DNA from: Symmetrospora coprosmae
Taxonomy: Eukaryota; Basidiomycota; Cystobasidiomycetes; Symmetrosporaceae
Length of the DNA: 64,000 nt
Direction of reading: 5' to 3'
Assembly (NCBI GenBank): GCA_008802785.1
Contig: VUYT01000048.1
Coordinates: 1 to 64,000 of the forward strand
Positions 11,564-21,881 of this stretch are shown here, piece after piece. A program made the position numbers and the translations under genes. Numbering within the stretch: the first letter of the stretch is position 1; each line of letters opens with the position of its first letter. The notes below the pieces were generated by a model that saw nothing but the letters and a program-made list of their open reading frames with translations, did not search any database and was not told the origin of the DNA.

Positions 11564-14422
11564 TCAGCATATGATACAAGAGCTACCGGAGCCTCCTGCG
11601 CCCGGCTCGCCTCCAGCCTCTCCCACAGCCGTTCCGCGCAGAGCGAATGACGCCCTGCGAGCCGTATGCAGCAGGGATGGGGAGAGAGGCCCGCCAATGC
11701 GAATCCTAACATTCGGGAGAGTTGGACCGCCTGCGTCTTGGGCGAGCTGGGCGATGCGGGCCGTCCGCGCTGCAGCTTCCACCTCGTCGAGCTGCTGCCA
11801 CGTCCAAAAGCTGTGCACAACTCTGCATCCAATGACAGAAGCGTCAGCAGCGGCCAGTCTCTCCAGTACGCACAAAGAGGCAGACTCACACTTTGCGCTC
11901 GTCACACTCCGCAAGCGCTGCCTTAGCCTTGCCTCTGCCAGATCCGACAGCGGATCCGCCCCGACCATCAACATACTCGAAGATGCGGTTGTTCCAGTCT
12001 GCGACGCCCCGTCTGGGCCGCACATTGCCCAGGACCGACACGGCGTCCCGTCCGATGATGGCTGGCGGGCCGAATGCCGCCGGAGTGATGCCGCGGCAGT
12101 CAACAACGCCGAGCTCGGCGCCTACTGCCCTGTTGCGCTTTGCATGCAGCAGGAAGGCCTTGACGAACGCGTCAGACACTTGTGGGGAGCTGCTGCATTC
12201 GAGTGTTTGCAGTCTAGGAGCTGCCCGTATGAGCCGGATCAGAGCGGGCTCGGTCAGCTCGGGCATGTTGGTCAAGTTGACGTGCTGCAACGGCGACGAA
12301 GGAGCGATCCCGCCAGTGTGGTGCCGCCCCGGGACTAGAGCGGTAATAGTGCGATCCGAGAGATTCGTAGCATCTTCCAAATCGACCTTCTGCAGCGTGC
12401 GAGAGCATTCCTCCAGGAGCTTGACGACCCCACCGTCTCGCAGGCTCGAGCCAATGCTAGCAAGCTCCAGCATCTCCAGGCAAGGCAGCTTTCCGAGCAA
12501 GTTGGTACAGGCTGCGTCGGTCAGGCGTGTGCAATGCGTCAACCGCAGGTGGCGGATGCGCGTGCCGCCGACGTCTGCGTGAGGCCAGGGAACGAAAGCC
12601 GCATCGGTAAGGTGGCGCGAATAGCCAAGATCGAGCACGGTGAGCAGGGGAAAGCGGTTGAGGAGCTGTCCGGCTGTGGCATCGTTCATGCTGGGGATAG
12701 AGGCGGCGTATAGCCGCTCGAGTAACGGCTGGTTCAGCTCGAACAGCGATGGAGCCGAAAGATGGCGGCACAGTGAGACGTTTAAGTGCTTCAGCGCCTT
12801 GATGGCCGAGGCGATGATGACGCTGCAAGTTGCGCTGACGACGACGGGGAGTGCACGCAGGTTGAGAGTCTCGATGTGCGGCGAGTGAGCGAGGAGGTAA
12901 TGAAGAGCGCTCGTCGAGATGCCTCGGCAGCCTGGGAGACATGCCGAGTCAGACTGTATCGATCCGTGAGATTGGTCGCATCCTTACCTGCAAGATTCAC
13001 AAGCGTCAGACTCGTGACGCCGTTCCAGGCCGTGCACCCTTCAGTGATGGAGTCGAGGTCGTCTGACCGCAGCTGCGCGAATCCCTTGAGGTCCAAGCAG
13101 CGCATGAATGCGCCTGCGTGGTTGGTAAGCCTAACAAGACCCGCTGGCGTAAAGCTTGCCAGGTTCCCCACGCCCGCTGAGATCGAGATGTCCTTCCACA
13201 GCTGCCCGTCATACGCAAGATCGCGCCACTCGCGACAGACCCGGCTCATCTTGACGAGCTCGCGAATGCCTCCAGCAAGGCCGACCCAGCGCTCGTCCGA
13301 TGCCCGCTCCAGAGTCCATCCCCCGCTGGCTATTGCAGCCATCTGAGAGGCGATGCTGGAAGAGACGACTGTCTGAAAGATCTTTTGTCGAATCTCTCGG
13401 GGCAGCAGGACGTCAAAGAGATTCCTTGGGAGGGCGTCTTCGAAGATGTCCTCGTTGGCAGTCAAAGGGACGAGCAGTGGCAGGTTGCTCGTCGCGACGA
13501 TGTCGTTGGGATACTCGAGCGCCGGTGTGTAGATGGAGGGCTGTCGACTGTGACCAGTCTGGGGTGCACCTTCCGCTGGGAAGAAGAAGGAAGCGCGCAG
13601 CTCGCTGGTGGATGGGTTGCCAGTCAGGACGATGCTGCTCGGGCGTGAGCGGAACAGGTGCACCCTGTCCGTCGAAGGAAAAGGCGACGGCGACTGTAGA
13701 GGGGTTGTGGGCGCAGACTGCGCGACGCGACCTGAGAGCTGCAGCAGCTTCCGGAAGGGCTTCCTTCGAGATGGGCCAACGGACGTCTCGCTCGTCTCGC
13801 TACGCTCCGATGGGGGCCTCGGCAGACTTGTCAACTGCCGCCTGAAAGACGATGCGCGACTGCGGGTAGCTGCGAGGAACTTAGGTCGCGGCGCTTCTCG
13901 GAAAGATTCTGCGGATGACGGCTGCTCTTGCGGAGCTACGATGGTCGAAAGAGCTGCATGGCGGACTCGCTCCTGGAACGGGTGTACAGGACCTGTGGAC
14001 CCTCCCGTACGTGTCGCTGAGCCCGCTGGGGCGCCAGTCTCGGACGTCGGAACATCCGAGCGCAGTACCGGTGAGGCATCCTGCAGTACCTCGTCCGAAC
14101 CGAACTGCAGTACGTCGCCTGCTCCTAGTTCTGGGCTGTCTGCATCCTCCTCGACAGTGGTCCGGATTAGCAAGCCGCTGCCTGCGCTCACACTCGGCCG
14201 GTGGCGACTGGCGATCCTATCCGCGCTGCCGTGCGGAGACGATAGCGAGATTGGGGAAGCAGAGCAGGATGGCGCGTAGGACGTAGCGGGTGAGGATGCA
14301 GTCACGGAGCTGCTGCTACTGTGCCAGTGGAAGGAGCCGTGCCCCTGTTCGGACGTTGACGCAACGCTGCTGCTCGCGGTCGAGCTGACGCTGTATCTTC
14401 GCCGGCCGGTCCAGCCAGCCAT
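11564..14422 (-). CDS. F-box/leucine-rich-repeat protein with C-terminal CaaX-like box
   Basis: This is a predicted substrate adaptor of an SCF ubiquitin ligase, about 900 residues in three exons. The first about 340 residues are Ser-rich and disordered. The F-box follows: NLFDVLLPREIRQKIF, then LVKMSRVCREWRDLAYDGQLWKDI. Leucine-rich repeats come after it (FMRCLDLKGFAQL, LTVLDLGYSRHLTDAAF, RIRHLRLTHCTRLTDAAC, LQHVNLTNMPELTEPAL, LQTLECSSSPQVSDAF). Intron 1 follows SLTLVNLAG near 13000. The last intron joins ERKV to VVHSFWTW in phase. The protein ends GSGSSCIIC, a CaaX-like prenylation motif, as found in animal FBXL2/FBXL20 and identical in its last four residues to the tail I recall for yeast Ras1. 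The same window encodes the BET2 prenyltransferase subunit, though that enzyme does not act on CaaX boxes. F-box/LRR assignment is firm; prenylation is inferred. Confidence 0.9.
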
Positions 14423-14817
14423 GGCGACTGCAAACGTGCCAGCTCGCGCGATGTAGCGTGATCGTGCTATGCAATCTGACGCGGTCGCTGCCGCTGCAGA
14501 GCGCTATGGGCTGCGTCGGAGCTGCTGCAGGGAGAAGTCACGACAGCTTCACGTCCAACACTGGCTGTCGATGAACCGACTCCAAACGGGAGTATGCCAG
14601 GCACGTCGATGTGCCGAATGCGTCGGAACACGACGTTTTGCTATGCCTGAGACGGCATGCAGGACCTCTCCGTAGGTAGGGAAGCAAGCGAGGCATCACA
14701 GGGCGTTATCAGACGTCGACGTGCGCGGGGCTATTGGTGGCAAATGGGCGGCCTTCCGGAGGCGCATAAGCCTATCGGTACAAATGCTATCGCAGGCATG
14801 TGGGAAGTCTGCTCTTG
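14423..14817. promoter_or_regulatory. Upstream region of the F-box/LRR gene
   Basis: About 395 bases separate the stop of the acetyltransferase gene from the start of the F-box gene, both on the minus strand. It should hold the promoter of the F-box gene. I see no coding signal and no recognisable site. Confidence 0.4.
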
Positions 14818-15659
14818 CTAGGTCTTCGTAGTTAGGTCCTTCCGCATGAACTGGGCATACGAGCGTCAGTGTCCAACCCCTTAATGGTAGGTGCCAATCC
14901 GCTCACCACCGCCGGTGCCAAAAAAGCCTCTCCCTCCTTTGTGACCCATGTGTAGTACGGCTGCGTCTTGTACGTCTCGTAGCCACGCCGTGTGTACCAC
15001 TCCCCTGGCACAAACTTGCTCGCTGGCTCTATGAGCGGCTCCATGCCACGCTTGACGCGCATCTCGTCTCCGCGCAGGCTGGACGCTGGCGGGGTGGTCA
15101 GCGTCAGCGTGCGCACTCCCAGGTGGTCCCGGGCCATGGTCTCCATGTAGTCCATGACCTTGTTGCCGAGGCCAGAGCCCTGCTTGCTGCGGAGAATGAA
15201 GAACGTGGAGAGCATGCTGGGGAGGATTGTGAGCATGAGGGCTAAGGCTGCGCGAGAGCCGGCTGACGCACATGGTGCCCGTCTCGCGACATGCCACGGT
15301 GTTGTCCCCTCGGTAATCGACCCAGTCAAAGGCGATGTGCCCTATAGGCTGAAAGTCGGGATTGCAGGGCGGGAGCGCGCTCCGGTCCGTGATCACCGCC
15401 GCTTCGCCGAACGGTTCGTCTTCTCGAGGTGGATCCGGGTCGTCTTCCACGAAGATCCAGTACATGAGCTAGTGCTGCGTGCGAGTCAGCTGCAGTGGCA
15501 GAGCCTTCTGCGCGGGATTCAGCTCACCCTGTCGCCCTTCCTGACATTGTCTAGCCACAGAGGGATGTAGTCCGACGCCCAGCCGCAGAGGGTGCGCTGG
15601 CGGTGCAGCTCGGTCACCTGTGCCTCGCTGTCAGGGTCCAGCGACTCATATTTGAGCAT
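14818..15659 (-). CDS. GNAT-family N-acetyltransferase
   Basis: This is a predicted acetyl-CoA-dependent N-acyltransferase of unknown substrate. Exon 1 begins MLKYESLDPDSEAQV at 15659 and ends WLDNVRKGDR. It joins LMYWIFVEDDPDP after an intron of about 60 bases. GHIAFDWVDYRGDN and LSTFFILRSKQGSGLGNKVMD form the core, the latter being the acetyl-CoA binding motif A (Q..G.G). RTLTLTT and WYTRRGYETY follow, typical of motif B. The last intron joins AFLAPAV to FMRKDLTTKT at the TAG (14820-14818). That junction is in phase, and it gives the short basic ending common in this family; reading straight on would give a less typical tail. The product is about 220 residues, normal for a single GNAT domain. 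Confidence 0.82.
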
Positions 15660-15931
15660 CGGAGTCAGCGGATGCGTGCGTCGCGCGTTGTTCGGGTGGT
15701 GGCAGGAGGGAAAGAGGGGTTGGGCAAAGATCTCCTAACGTGATTCTCGTCCTCCTCTACGAGGGCTCAACGGATCTTCGAGTACAAGTATTCACTGGTC
15801 AGCTCATAAAACAGACCTGCGAGCTTGTGTCTCCCTAGCTCCCGCTACAGCACTGCCGGGACTGCCACTTCCTCTGGTATGGAACGATGACACGGTTCTA
15901 CTTCTGCGATTGCAATTAATTGAACGGCGAA

Positions 15932-16885
15932 TCACTCGGCCTTCCTCTTGACAGGCTTCCTGACCACCATCTGCGGCTTGGCGAGCGCGTCGAGCGCCTC
16001 TCCATCGAACTCGATCCCCTGTTCCTCGACGAGCCACTCCCTTGCGGCCTGCTTGCTCAAGCCGAGCGGCTCGGTGACCATCTCGCCGAGTTCAATGCCC
16101 ATCTTCCTCCGCTCGAGCCAGATCTTGCGCACGCTCGCGTACGAGCTGTCGATGGCGGTGATGTCGGCCTTGCTGAGGAGCATGGACGGGTCGGAGCGGA
16201 GCGAGGCGAGGTGCGCCGAGGTGGACGCGAGCGTCGCGGATGCGGCAGAGATTTGGGAAGGGAGGTCGGCTGTAGCGGGCGCGCTCTCCAGGGCGGCCAT
16301 CTCTGCAAGGCGGGAAGCGGGCATCGTCGTCAGCCTGGACCTGCTTTGCCGAAATAAGCGAGCCACGCTGAACTCACGCGCAGTGAGCTCCCTGTACTTG
16401 CTCGTGAGCTCCTTGGTTCTCGCACGGAACTCCTCAGTCTCGTCCTTCAGCGCTGCGAGCGCAGCTGGGTCGCCCGTCTCTTCTGCCTATCCATTTGCGG
16501 GGACGACAGGAGGGCAGTCGGCGATCAGCGCGTCTCGTCAATCCCCCAGCCGCATCTGCGCACCTGCTTTGGGCCGTAAATCTTCTGCTTGCCGTATTCC
16601 TTCTCGACGATGGCGCTTTTGGCAGCGAGGCTTGCGAGGCATTTCGTCACTGTGGATTTGCTGAGATTGTGCTTGTTTTTGAGATTCGCTTGGAGGTCCG
16701 TCGCGTTGTACGGGCGATTCTGCTTGACGAGGTACTGCGACAGAATAGCGCATCAAGTCAGTCCGTATGTATGGCCAACGCGATGCTAGCGCAACGGAGG
16801 CCACCTCGAGGATGATGTTGTCGGGGTCGTCGGAGCCACCTGCGTCACCGCCCGCCACCGCCGCTGCTGCTTTCTTGGGCGGCAT
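15932..16885 (-). CDS. HOP2: Meiotic homologous-pairing protein HOP2 (TBPIP)
   Basis: Hop2 pairs with Mnd1 and stimulates Dmc1/Rad51 strand exchange so that homologous chromosomes pair in meiosis. The protein starts MPPKKAAAAVAGGDAGG. Exon 2 contains the winged-helix DNA-binding domain: EYLVKQNRPYNATDLQ, NKHNLSKSTVTKCLASLA and EYGKQKIYGPKQ, which match the family signature closely. Coiled-coil exons follow (ETEEFRAKTKELTSKYRELTA, then LTTMPASRLAEM). The end is LVEEQGIEFDGEALDAL and a basic KPVKRKAE tail, also typical. Three introns are needed (near 16800, 16550 and 16370). Length of about 235-250 residues matches the family. It is divergent from the MutY-like gene with only 184 bases between start codons. 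Confidence 0.92.
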
Positions 16886-17069
16886 AAGCGCAGATGAAGG
16901 ATAGTTTCGGATGCGATGCAGCGCGAAGAACAGCTATGCTATGGATGCTGCTATCGTTGTTGCCGCCGCTGCGCTGGATCCATCAGACGGGAGGGAGGCA
17001 ACCCAACAGGGGAGGACGCGTCTCTCTCTTCGGCCTAAGGACCATCGGATCTGACCCGACGGATACTCC
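16886..17069. promoter_or_regulatory. Short bidirectional promoter between HOP2 and the MutY-like gene
   Basis: The start codons of HOP2 (16885, minus) and the glycosylase gene (17070, plus) are 184 bases apart. All regulatory sites for both must lie here or inside the genes. It contains interrupted GCTGC/GTTGC-type short repeats near 16939-16970. I see no clear TATA element. Confidence 0.5.
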
Positions 17070-19332
17070 ATGACCGCAAAAACCAAGGAGCTTGCTGCGA
17101 GCATAGCAAGAACAACAACGACGACGAGCAGCTCGCACAAGTCTGCTCACCTGGACAATGCCGCCTCGCAAGCCATTGGGCGCGCCATGGCTTCGGAGAC
17201 GCGCGAACACGCGGGCAGCTATCATCGGACCCTCCTGGACCGGCGTGCGCGAGGATCCCGTCCGCTCGACAGTGGGCACTGCCCAGCTGACTGATTTGCA
17301 GCATCTCCACAGTGGACACCCTCGCCGACATCAATGCGCCCCTCCTCGCCTGGTACGGCACGCGCGAGGGCCTCCCGTGGCGGACTGACCTGTCGGACGC
17401 CCAGCTCGCAGCCATGACCGCGGAGGAGAAAGCACAGCGCGCGTACGAGGTCTGGGTCAGCGAGATCATGCTGCAGCAGACCCAGGTCGCCACCGTTATT
17501 CCGTACTACCAGCGCTGGTGTGTGTGCCTCCAAGATGATGCGCGTCCCGCGAGCCGTCAAGACCTGACCTGACGCGTATTTCCGCTGAATCTGCCCTTGC
17601 AGGATAGCCGCGTTCCCGACAGTCGCATCCCTTGCACAAGCCGACATTGAGCAAGTCAACTCGCTGTGGAAAGGGTTGGGGTACTACAGCCGTGCCTCGC
17701 GCCTGCTCGACGGCGCAAAGACGGTAATGAGCCGATACGGCGGGCGACTGCCCAGTGACGCCAAGACGCTCGTCGAGCAGATTGAAGGGATTGGACCATA
17801 CACTGCAGGCGCAATCTCGAGCATTGCGTTTGGGGCCAGGGCGGCAACGGTGGACGGCAATGTGCGTGCAGGCTAGCCCCGCCATTGGGGGAATCGGCTG
17901 ATGTCTGGGCGCACACACTTGTAGATCCAGCGCGTCATCTGCCGCCTCCTCGCGATACACGCAGACATGAAGAAGAAGGCCACGCTCGACTACATCTGGC
18001 AGGTCGCAGAGGAGCTCGTACCCGAATCGCGAGCCGGCCACTGGAAGTACGTCCGTACATCCCTCGTGAGGTATTCTGCCCACGCTGATGGATGCGTGCG
18101 AGTTACACAGCCAAGCGCTCATGGATCTCGGGGCTACAGTGTGCACGCCAAAGAACCCAAAGTGCGGAGGGTGTCCACTCAAGAGTGCCTGCCTGGCATA
18201 TGCCGAGGTGGGCTTGCTAGCTGGTTGCCGCGTTTGCGTGACGTATGGCAGTGACTGAGGGTCCGCTTCGTGCTGTGCAGGTCGCTCTACCCAGGACTGC
18301 CGGTGTTCTCGCACAATCATCTTCTGAAAGCGTCGACATCGAAGACATCAGCTCGCCAGAGCCCAAACCCGCGCCGAAGAAGCAGGCGAAGACCAAAGCC
18401 ACGAACAAAGCCAAGTCGTCCAGCGCTTCTGTATGCGACATGTGCCTGCCCATGGACCCCGCACACCGAGGCAGGGACGTCACCGTGTACCCGTGCAAAG
18501 TGGCCAAGAAGGCGTCGCGAGAGGAGGACATTGCCGTGTGTGTGCTTGAGTGGCAGGGCGGCGAGGGGGAAGCAGAGGGGAGGAAGGTGCTGCTGGTCAA
18601 GCGGCCAAAGACGGGTGGGTCCGCATCCGGCTCGATGGGCGCGTCTCATCCTCGGCTCCTGAGCCCGGCTGACGGGCATTTCTCGCCGCCTCGTTGACAG
18701 GCCTACTCGCTGGGCTGGACGAGTTTCCGAGCGTCATTGTCGAGGACGCTGCCCCGTCACTGCGGTCGCAAGCGTCTCTGGCCCTGCTGCACGAGCTTCT
18801 CGTTTTGCCGCCAGACTTTGAGCTCGCTTCGTCCAATTTGACGAGCACAGTCTCCGATCTGGGCAGCATCAAGCACATCTATTCGCACATCAACGCGACC
18901 TTTCACGTCAGCCATGTGGTGCTCTTGTCGAATGAGGGAGTGCCGCCAAAGATCCGGAAGGGCGCAAGGGAGCGCTGCAGGTGGGTCAGCCGGGCCGAGG
19001 TGGAGTCTGCCAACATCTCTACGGGGGCTGTGAAAGTGTGGAGCCTGGTGAAGAGCGGTGTGAAGGCGGTCAAGGTCAAGGCGCCGAGCAAGAGGAAGGC
19101 GGGCGCGTCACACGCGAGGAGCGCCGCCGGCCCGCAGCTTGGGCAGAGCAAGCTGGCGTTCGGCAGGAAGGTGCAGGTGCAAGAGGAGGAGATGACAGCG
19201 TCATCGAGCAAGGAGAACGAGGTCGGCGAAGCAGCCGTTTCTGTGGCCGTTGCCGTCACGGCGAGCCTTGCAACGACCACATCTCCCCGCAAAAAGCGAC
19301 GGATAGTGGTGTCGAGCGATGAGGAGGTGTGA
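17070..19332 (+). CDS. A/G-specific adenine DNA glycosylase (MutY/MYH)
   Basis: MutY homologues remove adenine mispaired with 8-oxoguanine in base-excision repair. Exon 1 (17070-17244) ends SYHRTLLDR and joins at 17313 to LDTLADINAPLLAWY in phase. VSEIMLQQTQV carries the catalytic Glu; GLGYYSRA, the helix-hairpin-helix IEGIGPYTAGAISSIAFG and TVDGN carry the catalytic Asp. The four-cysteine iron-sulfur loop is C-x6-C-x2-C-x5-C (CTPKNPKCGGCPLKSAC near 18160). A NUDIX-like C-terminal domain follows (KVLLVKRPKT, GLLAGLDEFP). The last about 70 residues are a basic/acidic tail with QSKLAFGRK and SPRKKRRIVVSS, a probable nuclear signal. QSKLAF resembles, but does not complete, a PCNA-binding box. 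The start could instead be the Met at about 17187. About six introns are present. Confidence 0.92.
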
Positions 19333-19500
19333 GTGTCGCTTTGTGAGCGTGCGCGCATGTTGTTGTATCGCAGTTCCACAGTATCCGCGCCATATGATCG
19401 AAGTGCTCCCGACCTGTGCATTGACGTCACCAGATGGAACGAGCTTCTTCCCTTTGGAGCCACTTCGTCTGCTTTCTCTTTCTGCTCACCGGATAGCAGA

Positions 19501-19515
19501 ATATATATATACACA
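19501..19515 (+). promoter_or_regulatory. TATA-like run just upstream of the Gln-rich protein gene
   Basis: An ATATATATATA tract ends within about 10 bases of the ATG at 19521. It is too close to serve as a normal TATA box for that ATG, so it is either leader sequence or a sign that translation starts further down (for example the Met at 20038). Confidence 0.35.
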
Positions 19516-19520
19516 GAGCA

Positions 19521-21627
19521 ATGGCCACTACCAGCAACGAGTACACGCAGGAGCAGGAGCAGGAGCAGCAGCAGCAGCAGCAGCAGGGAGGTCGTCTCAG
19601 CAGGGAGCCGTCCTACGTCAGGTCGGGGGAGGAGGAGACGGGTGGCATCAGCCATGGAGCTGCTGTTGGATCCAGCAATGACCCCAACAGGCTGTCCAAG
19701 TGAGTGCCCACCTTGGTGTTGCTATGCAGCATACACATCCATCCAATTCATCGTCGCCATCTCCACCGGGTCCTGCTGCCGCCCGCCTGCTGCCGTCGCC
19801 CAGCCAGCAGCGCCGGCCACCCCACCTTCCTAGTTGGGTCGGGCTGCTTCGTCTCTCTTCCTCTCTCTCCTTCCTTCCTTCCTTCCTACCGCCAACTCTG
19901 CTTCACTTTGGATCTCGTGTCTCATCTCGACACTATTTCGATAGTCAGACATTGATACCACGTTCACCCATCCGAACAGCCTCGTCCCGCAGATCCACCC
20001 CATCCGCGGCACCTCACACATCCCTGGCCAAGACAGCATGAACAACCAAGGCATCTACGACGAGCAGGTGCAGTCAGCGCAACAGCAAGACTACCCTCAG
20101 GGCGAAAAGGAGTACCACAGCAGGCAGGACGCCGTCGTCGTGCCCCACGAGACGTACGAGCACCGCGCCCAGGAGCTCGCCCACCCACAGGGTCTCGACT
20201 ACGGGCAGGCTGTCCAGACGGGCGAGTACACGAGCCCCGTGCAGCGCACAATCGGCCAGGAGCACTACGATCCTGCTCACCACCCGCAGCAGCAGGAGTA
20301 CCAGAACCAGAACCAGGGCTACCAGCAGCAGGAGCGGCAGCAGGGGTACCAGCCGGCCAACGGGCAGGAGCTCGACTCGGCCGAGCTGCAGCCCTCGCGC
20401 TCGTACTCGACCTACAAGGGCCAGACGGGCGGGCTCAGCAACACGGCCGTCCTCGTCCCCGGCACCATCGGCGACCGAGAGCAGCCGGCCGTCATTGTCC
20501 CCGATAACTCGCGACAGGCGGCCGACGGCCTCCAGCGCAAGTCGTCCTACGCGCCGACTGCTCGAACGGCCAACACTCAGACGGGCACGACCACGGCTGG
20601 CCTTGCTGGCGTCGGCGCGGGAACGGGCCTCGCATCTGCTCAGCAGCAGCCCATCCAGCAGCAGCAGTATGTCCAGCCCGCCGAGCCCATCCTCTCGCAG
20701 CAGCAGCAGCAGCAGCAGTACCCGCAGCAGATGCCCGAGCAGCACGCAACGGCCGTCGGTACCGGCTACGAGCAGCAGCCGCAGCAGCAGTTCCAGCAGC
20801 AGCAGCAGCCTCTGCAGGTGTACACTGAGCAGCCCAACGGTGGCTATAACGGACAGCAGGTGGGTTATGCATCCTGTACGTTTTCACTGCACTAGTTGCT
20901 GACACGATCTCCGGCGATGGAACCTGCAGCGCGAGTCCATGCTCTCGAACGGGCCGACCACGTCTGTCCTCCCCACAAACACTGGCACGTCCACGCTCGG
21001 TGGTGCTGCATCGCCACAATCCCCCATCGCCGGCGGGGGTCTAGGCGCAGCCCTCGCCTCTTCCGGGCACAGCCTGACGTCGCGCGACAAGAAGGCGCTC
21101 AAGTCCGAGATCAAGAACGAGGAAAAGTTTGAAAAGCACCTCGCGACGGAAGCCAAGCGCGAGAACGGCGAGATTGCCGCACAGCTGCACCTTGCAAAAG
21201 CGAGCATCAAGAATGCCGAGAAGAGCGCAAAGCATGAGGCAGGCTACCGGAAGACGTACGACAAGGCCATCCAGCGCGAGATCAAGGCAAAGAAGTACCT
21301 CCTCAAGATTCAGAACGAGTACAACAAAGTGGCCGCAGACCTCGAGAGCGCCACAAAGGAGATGGAAATCCGCAGGAACCAGCACATTGCCGACGTGCAG
21401 ACCCGTGACGCCGATCAGAAGAAGCTCGAGGATCTGCGTGCTGCAAAGGGCCGCAACGATGTGCGTGTCTATTTGTCCAAGTGTAACAGCAGTCCCGACA
21501 CTGACCCAGAATCTATGTAACCCCGCAGATGGAGCGGGAGGCCAGGCACGGCGACTCACTCACCAAGCAGGCCCAGGCCAAGCGCGCCCTGAGCATGTCC
21601 AAGCGCAGATCCGTCTTCTCGTCGTAG
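19521..21627 (+). CDS. Gln-rich protein with C-terminal coiled coil, unknown function
   Basis: I do not recognise this family. Exon 1 (19521-19701) encodes EQEQEQQQQQQQ and ends at a GTGAGT donor. The next exon is entered after GACAG at 20036 in matching phase (LSN then MNNQGIYDEQ). The first intron is then about 335 bases, long for this window and containing a CCTT repeat, so the Met at 20038 may be the true start instead. The middle is Gln/Tyr/Pro-rich and disordered, with several CAG-coded Gln runs. The last 190 residues are highly charged and predicted coiled coil (TSRDKKALKSEIKNEEKFEK to AAKGRND), ending RALSMSKRRSVFSS. Such a prion-like N-terminus plus coiled coil suggests a scaffold or condensate role, which is only a guess. 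Confidence 0.7.
20641..20815. repeat. CAG-rich polyglutamine tracts in a coding exon
   Basis: Several CAG runs (for example near 20641, 20659, 20698 and 20797) encode Gln stretches of 4 to 7 residues. The phase is maintained throughout the exon. Confidence 0.85.
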
Positions 21628-21881
21628 GCTCACGCACGGACTCGCCAATCTCTCACATATCGCTTCGGCGCAGGACTGCCAATACCTATCGCCGCTTAAT
21701 CTCATCCGCTCGACTTCGGACTCGTCATTGCCCGCCTGTAAGCCTGTACTAGACGTAAGCCAACCACATACATGTAACCCTGCTTGCAATCTGTTTCCGC
21801 GTCGGCCCACGTCCAAGTCTAACAGCAAGGACATATCGCAGCCAGCTGCGACATTCCAACTCTAATGCGACCCGCGTCCAC

